Source: CSSed11-175R1 sp041685735 (GTDB taxonomy: Bacteria > Actinomycetota > Nitriliruptoria > Nitriliruptorales > Nitriliruptoraceae). Taken from it: a stretch of 5,661 bases of DNA. Position numbers and translations under genes: made by a program. Where the stretch lies: NCBI GenBank assembly GCA_041685735.1, contig JAWLFE010000137.1, forward strand, positions 1 through 5,661, read 5' to 3'. The notes beneath the pieces were generated by a model that had not been told where the DNA came from, did no database searches, and saw only the letters and a program-made list of their open reading frames with translations. This document shows positions 3,667 to 5,661 of the stretch, piece by piece (positions within the stretch are counted from its first letter, which is position 1; the number at the start of each line of letters is the position of its first letter).

Positions 3667-5661
3667 ATGGCGGCATCCCGGTCCTGGTCACCGCAGGAAC
3701 ACACCGACAACGTCGAGGAGGCAGGGGTCGAGGTGCGCCGCGCCGCCGCTGCCGCGGAAGCGCTCCACCTCGCTGCAGCTGCGCGCCCGACGTCCGGCGA
3801 CACCCCACCGTTCGCCCACCTCGCGGTCCGATCCTGCTACTCGCTGCGTGACGGGGCGATCCGACCGCGGGAACTGGCCGCGGCGGCCGCGGCGGCCGGG
3901 ATGTCCCACGTCGCGCTGACCGACCGCGACGGGTTGTACGGCGCGGTGCGGTTCGCCCAGGCCTGTGAGCAGGAGGGCGTCACCCCGGTGTTCGGCACCG
4001 ACCTGGCGCTGGTCCCCGACGCCGACCGTCCGGGGTGGGAGCTGACCCGCGCCGGGCGCGTCCGCCCCACTGCAGGCGATCGGGATGGCAGCGATGAGCG
4101 TCACCCCTCGACGCGGGGAGCTGCCGGTGACCCGCGCGGTGGACGGCAGGGGAATGGCCCGCGCGGTGCACGGCCGGGGAGTGACCCGCGCGGTGGACGG
4201 CAGGCGAGTGACCCGCGCGGTGCACGGCCGGGGGCCGGCGCCGCGTGGCTGGAGGACGACGCGCCGCGGGTGCGCTTCCTCGCCCGGACGCAGGCCGGCT
4301 ACGCGGACCTGTGCCGGACCGTCACCGCCGCGCACGCCGCGCACCGCTCCGACCCCCACCTGGACGTCGAGGCACTGGGCACGGCCGCGGCGTCCGACGG
4401 GGTCATCGCGTTGCTGGGCGCGGATGCGCCGGTCGGACGGCTGGTGGCGCGCGGTCACCTCGATGCGGCTGAGGTGGAGCTGCGACGGTGGCTGGAGGTG
4501 TTCGGTCGCGAACGGGTGGTCCTGGGGGTGCGGGACCACCGGATCGCGCCCGGCCCGGACCGCGACGAACCCGGCGACGACGGACGGATACGCCGGACCC
4601 TGGAGCTGGCCGATCGGCTGCAGGTCCGGGCGGTCGCGGTGAACGACGTCCGCTACCTCACCCAGCAGGACGTCGTGCTCGCCGACGTGCTGACCTGCAT
4701 CCGCAAGCAGGTGCCGTTGGCACGCCAGCACCTGGACCGGACCACCGCGGAGGCGTGGCTGACGACCCCGGCCGAGCAGCACGCCCGGTTCCGGGAACGG
4801 CCCGACCTGCTGCGGGGCGCGTACGACCTGGCGACCTCGTGTGACGTGGACCTCGGGATCGGCGGGCTGCACGTGCCCCGGTTGTCGGGCCTGTCACCCG
4901 AGGCTGCGGCCGGGGAGCTCCACCGACGCTGCTGGGAGGGCCTCGCCGCCCGCTACGACCGCATCACCCCGCAGGTGCGCCAGCGCCTGGAACGGGAACT
5001 GGACATGGTGGACCGGCTGAACCTCCATGACCTGTTCCTCGCGGTCGCCTCGGTCGTCGAGGACGTGCGGGACCTGGGGGTGCTGGTGGCGTGCCGGGGC
5101 TCGGCGGCCGGCAGCCTGGTGTGTTTCGCGCTCACGATCAGCGACGTCGATCCGGTAGCGAACAACCTCGCGTTCGAACGGTTCATGAACCCCTACCGCG
5201 ACGAGCTCCCCGACATCGACCTGGACGTCGAATCCCACCGGCGCGAGGACGTCTACGACCTGGTGATGGCCCGGTTCGGGGAGGACCGCACGGCGTGCGT
5301 CGCGATGCTCGAGACCTTCCAGGCGCGGATGGCGGTGCGCGAGGTCGGCAAGGTCCTGGGACTGCCGGGCGAGGAGATCGGGCAGATCGCCAAGAGCTTC
5401 AGCCACGCGCGGGCGCGCGATATCCGCCAGGTGGTCACCACGCTGCCCGAGCTCAAACACAGCAACCTCGATGCCGGGCAGCTGGCCACGCTGTTCGACG
5501 TCGTCGAGCGCATCGACGGCTTCCCCCGCCACATCGCGATGCACCCGTGCGGGATCCTGCTGGGGGACCGGGACCTGACAACGCGCACGCCGTTGGAACG
5601 CTCGGCCCACGGCTACTCGATGAGCCAGTTCGACAAGGACGACGTCGCGGCGCTGGGGCTG
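3667..5661 (+). CDS. dnaE2: DNA polymerase III alpha subunit, DnaE2 (error-prone) type; 3' end outside window
   Basis: The first 665 residues of a C-family replicative-type polymerase are present; the frame is open to the window end. Order: an Ala-rich extension (1-48), PHP domain (about 49-330, FAHLAVRSCYS at 49-59), then palm with CRGSAAGSLV (476-485) and PDIDLDVE (515-522), whose Asp518 and Asp520 correspond to E. coli DnaE D401/D403. IAMHPCG (623-629) and MSQFDKDDVAALGL near the cut are also typical. The third catalytic Asp should lie a few residues beyond the window. In the PHP domain the HxH metal motif reads A53-V-R55 and TDHD reads TDRD (85-88), so PHP exonuclease activity is probably lost. 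Residues about 125-193 form an unusual Arg/Gly-rich insert containing four 9-residue repeats. The perfect LexA box 30 bases upstream and the resemblance to Streptomyces-type DnaE2 favour the damage-induced translesion polymerase over housekeeping DnaE1. Partner genes such as imuB are not in the window. Confidence 0.9.
   Translation, partial: MAASRSWSPQEHTDNVEEAGVEVRRAAAAAEALHLAAAARPTSGDTPPFAHLAVRSCYSLRDGAIRPRELAAAAAAAGMSHVALTDRDGLYGAVRFAQACEQEGVTPVFGTDLALVPDADRPGWELTRAGRVRPTAGDRDGSDERHPSTRGAAGDPRGGRQGNGPRGARPGSDPRGGRQASDPRGARPGAGAAWLEDDAPRVRFLARTQAGYADLCRTVTAAHAAHRSDPHLDVEALGTAAASDGVIALLGADAPVGRLVARGHLDAAEVELRRWLEVFGRERVVLGVRDHRIAPGPDRDEPGDDGRIRRTLELADRLQVRAVAVNDVRYLTQQDVVLADVLTCIRKQVPLARQHLDRTTAEAWLTTPAEQHARFRERPDLLRGAYDLATSCDVDLGIGGLHVPRLSGLSPEAAAGELHRRCWEGLAARYDRITPQVRQRLERELDMVDRLNLHDLFLAVASVVEDVRDLGVLVACRGSAAGSLVCFALTISDVDPVANNLAFERFMNPYRDELPDIDLDVESHRREDVYDLVMARFGEDRTACVAMLETFQARMAVREVGKVLGLPGEEIGQIAKSFSHARARDIRQVVTTLPELKHSNLDAGQLATLFDVVERIDGFPRHIAMHPCGILLGDRDLTTRTPLERSAHGYSMSQFDKDDVAALGL
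4127..4234 (+). repeat. Four 27-bp tandem repeats within dnaE2
   Basis: Four adjacent 27-base units (4127-4153, 4154-4180, 4181-4207, 4208-4234) share the core CCCGCGCGGTG/GGTGG. They alternate in type: units 1 and 3 carry GGACGGCAGG and differ at one base; units 2 and 4 carry GCACGGCCGG and differ at three. The array is therefore best read as a 54-base unit duplicated once, itself built from an older 27-base duplication. It encodes four 9-residue repeats (GDPRGGRQG, NGPRGARPG, SDPRGGRQA, SDPRGARPG; residues 154-189) with eight Arg. The unit length is a multiple of three, so copy-number changes keep the frame. Confidence 0.92.

Noticed and set aside
2151..3803. A 550-residue minus-strand open frame covering the end of the cyclase and the whole patatin gene
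   Set aside because: It is antisense to two genes with clear catalytic motifs, and its translation is Arg/Gly/Asp-rich without family features. Long antisense frames are expected in G+C-rich genes.
4127..4234. CRISPR-like array
   Set aside because: Repeats are directly adjacent with no unique spacers and are in frame within a polymerase gene; this is a coding minisatellite.
3688..4872. Long minus-strand frame opposite dnaE2, containing repeated residues
   Set aside because: The repetition is the 27-bp array read backwards. The plus-strand frame has PHP and polymerase motifs and continues to the window end.
5165..5195. GAAC and GTTC half-sites resembling further LexA boxes
   Set aside because: Half-site spacing is wrong for GAAC-N4-GTTC, and the sites fall inside the conserved polymerase coding sequence.
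4894..5610. A 238-residue minus-strand frame opposite the polymerase palm region
   Set aside because: Antisense to the catalytic PDIDLD region; no independent evidence.

Overview
The window comes from a strongly G+C-rich bacterium. Codon third positions are mostly G or C, long antisense open frames are common, and two sites match the Gram-positive/actinobacterial type of LexA operator (GAAC-N4-GTTC). Together with a DnaE2-type DNA polymerase of the form found in Streptomyces and relatives, this points to a high-G+C member of the Actinomycetota. I cannot name a genus.

Layout: positions 1-288 hold no convincing gene, but include an A+T-richer patch and a near-perfect LexA box (77-90). A YjbR/MmcQ-fold protein lies on the minus strand (289-711). 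A gene-free divergent region follows (712-1125), with a short G+C-rich tandem repeat. Then come three plus-strand genes: a GAF-PAS-GGDEF diguanylate cyclase (1126-2559, probably a TTG start behind a strong Shine-Dalgarno), a patatin-like phospholipase (2610-3533), and the 5' part of a SOS-type DNA polymerase III alpha subunit, dnaE2 (3667 to past the window end).

How they fit together: the cyclase and the patatin are 50 bases apart with no visible terminator between them, so they are probably co-transcribed; a functional link through c-di-GMP is speculative. A strong hairpin directly after the patatin stop separates that pair from dnaE2. dnaE2 has its own control region with a perfect palindromic LexA box 30 bases before the ATG, so it is expected to be induced by DNA damage. 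Its PHP domain has lost metal-binding histidines, as expected for a polymerase without PHP proofreading, and it carries an Arg/Gly-rich insert encoded by four 27-bp tandem repeats. The second LexA box near the left edge has no gene in the window that it obviously controls; the most likely target is a leftward gene just outside.

The most interesting points are the two SOS operators bracketing the window, the in-frame minisatellite inside dnaE2, and the cyclic-dinucleotide synthase next to a patatin. No wholly new system can be demonstrated from this sequence alone.
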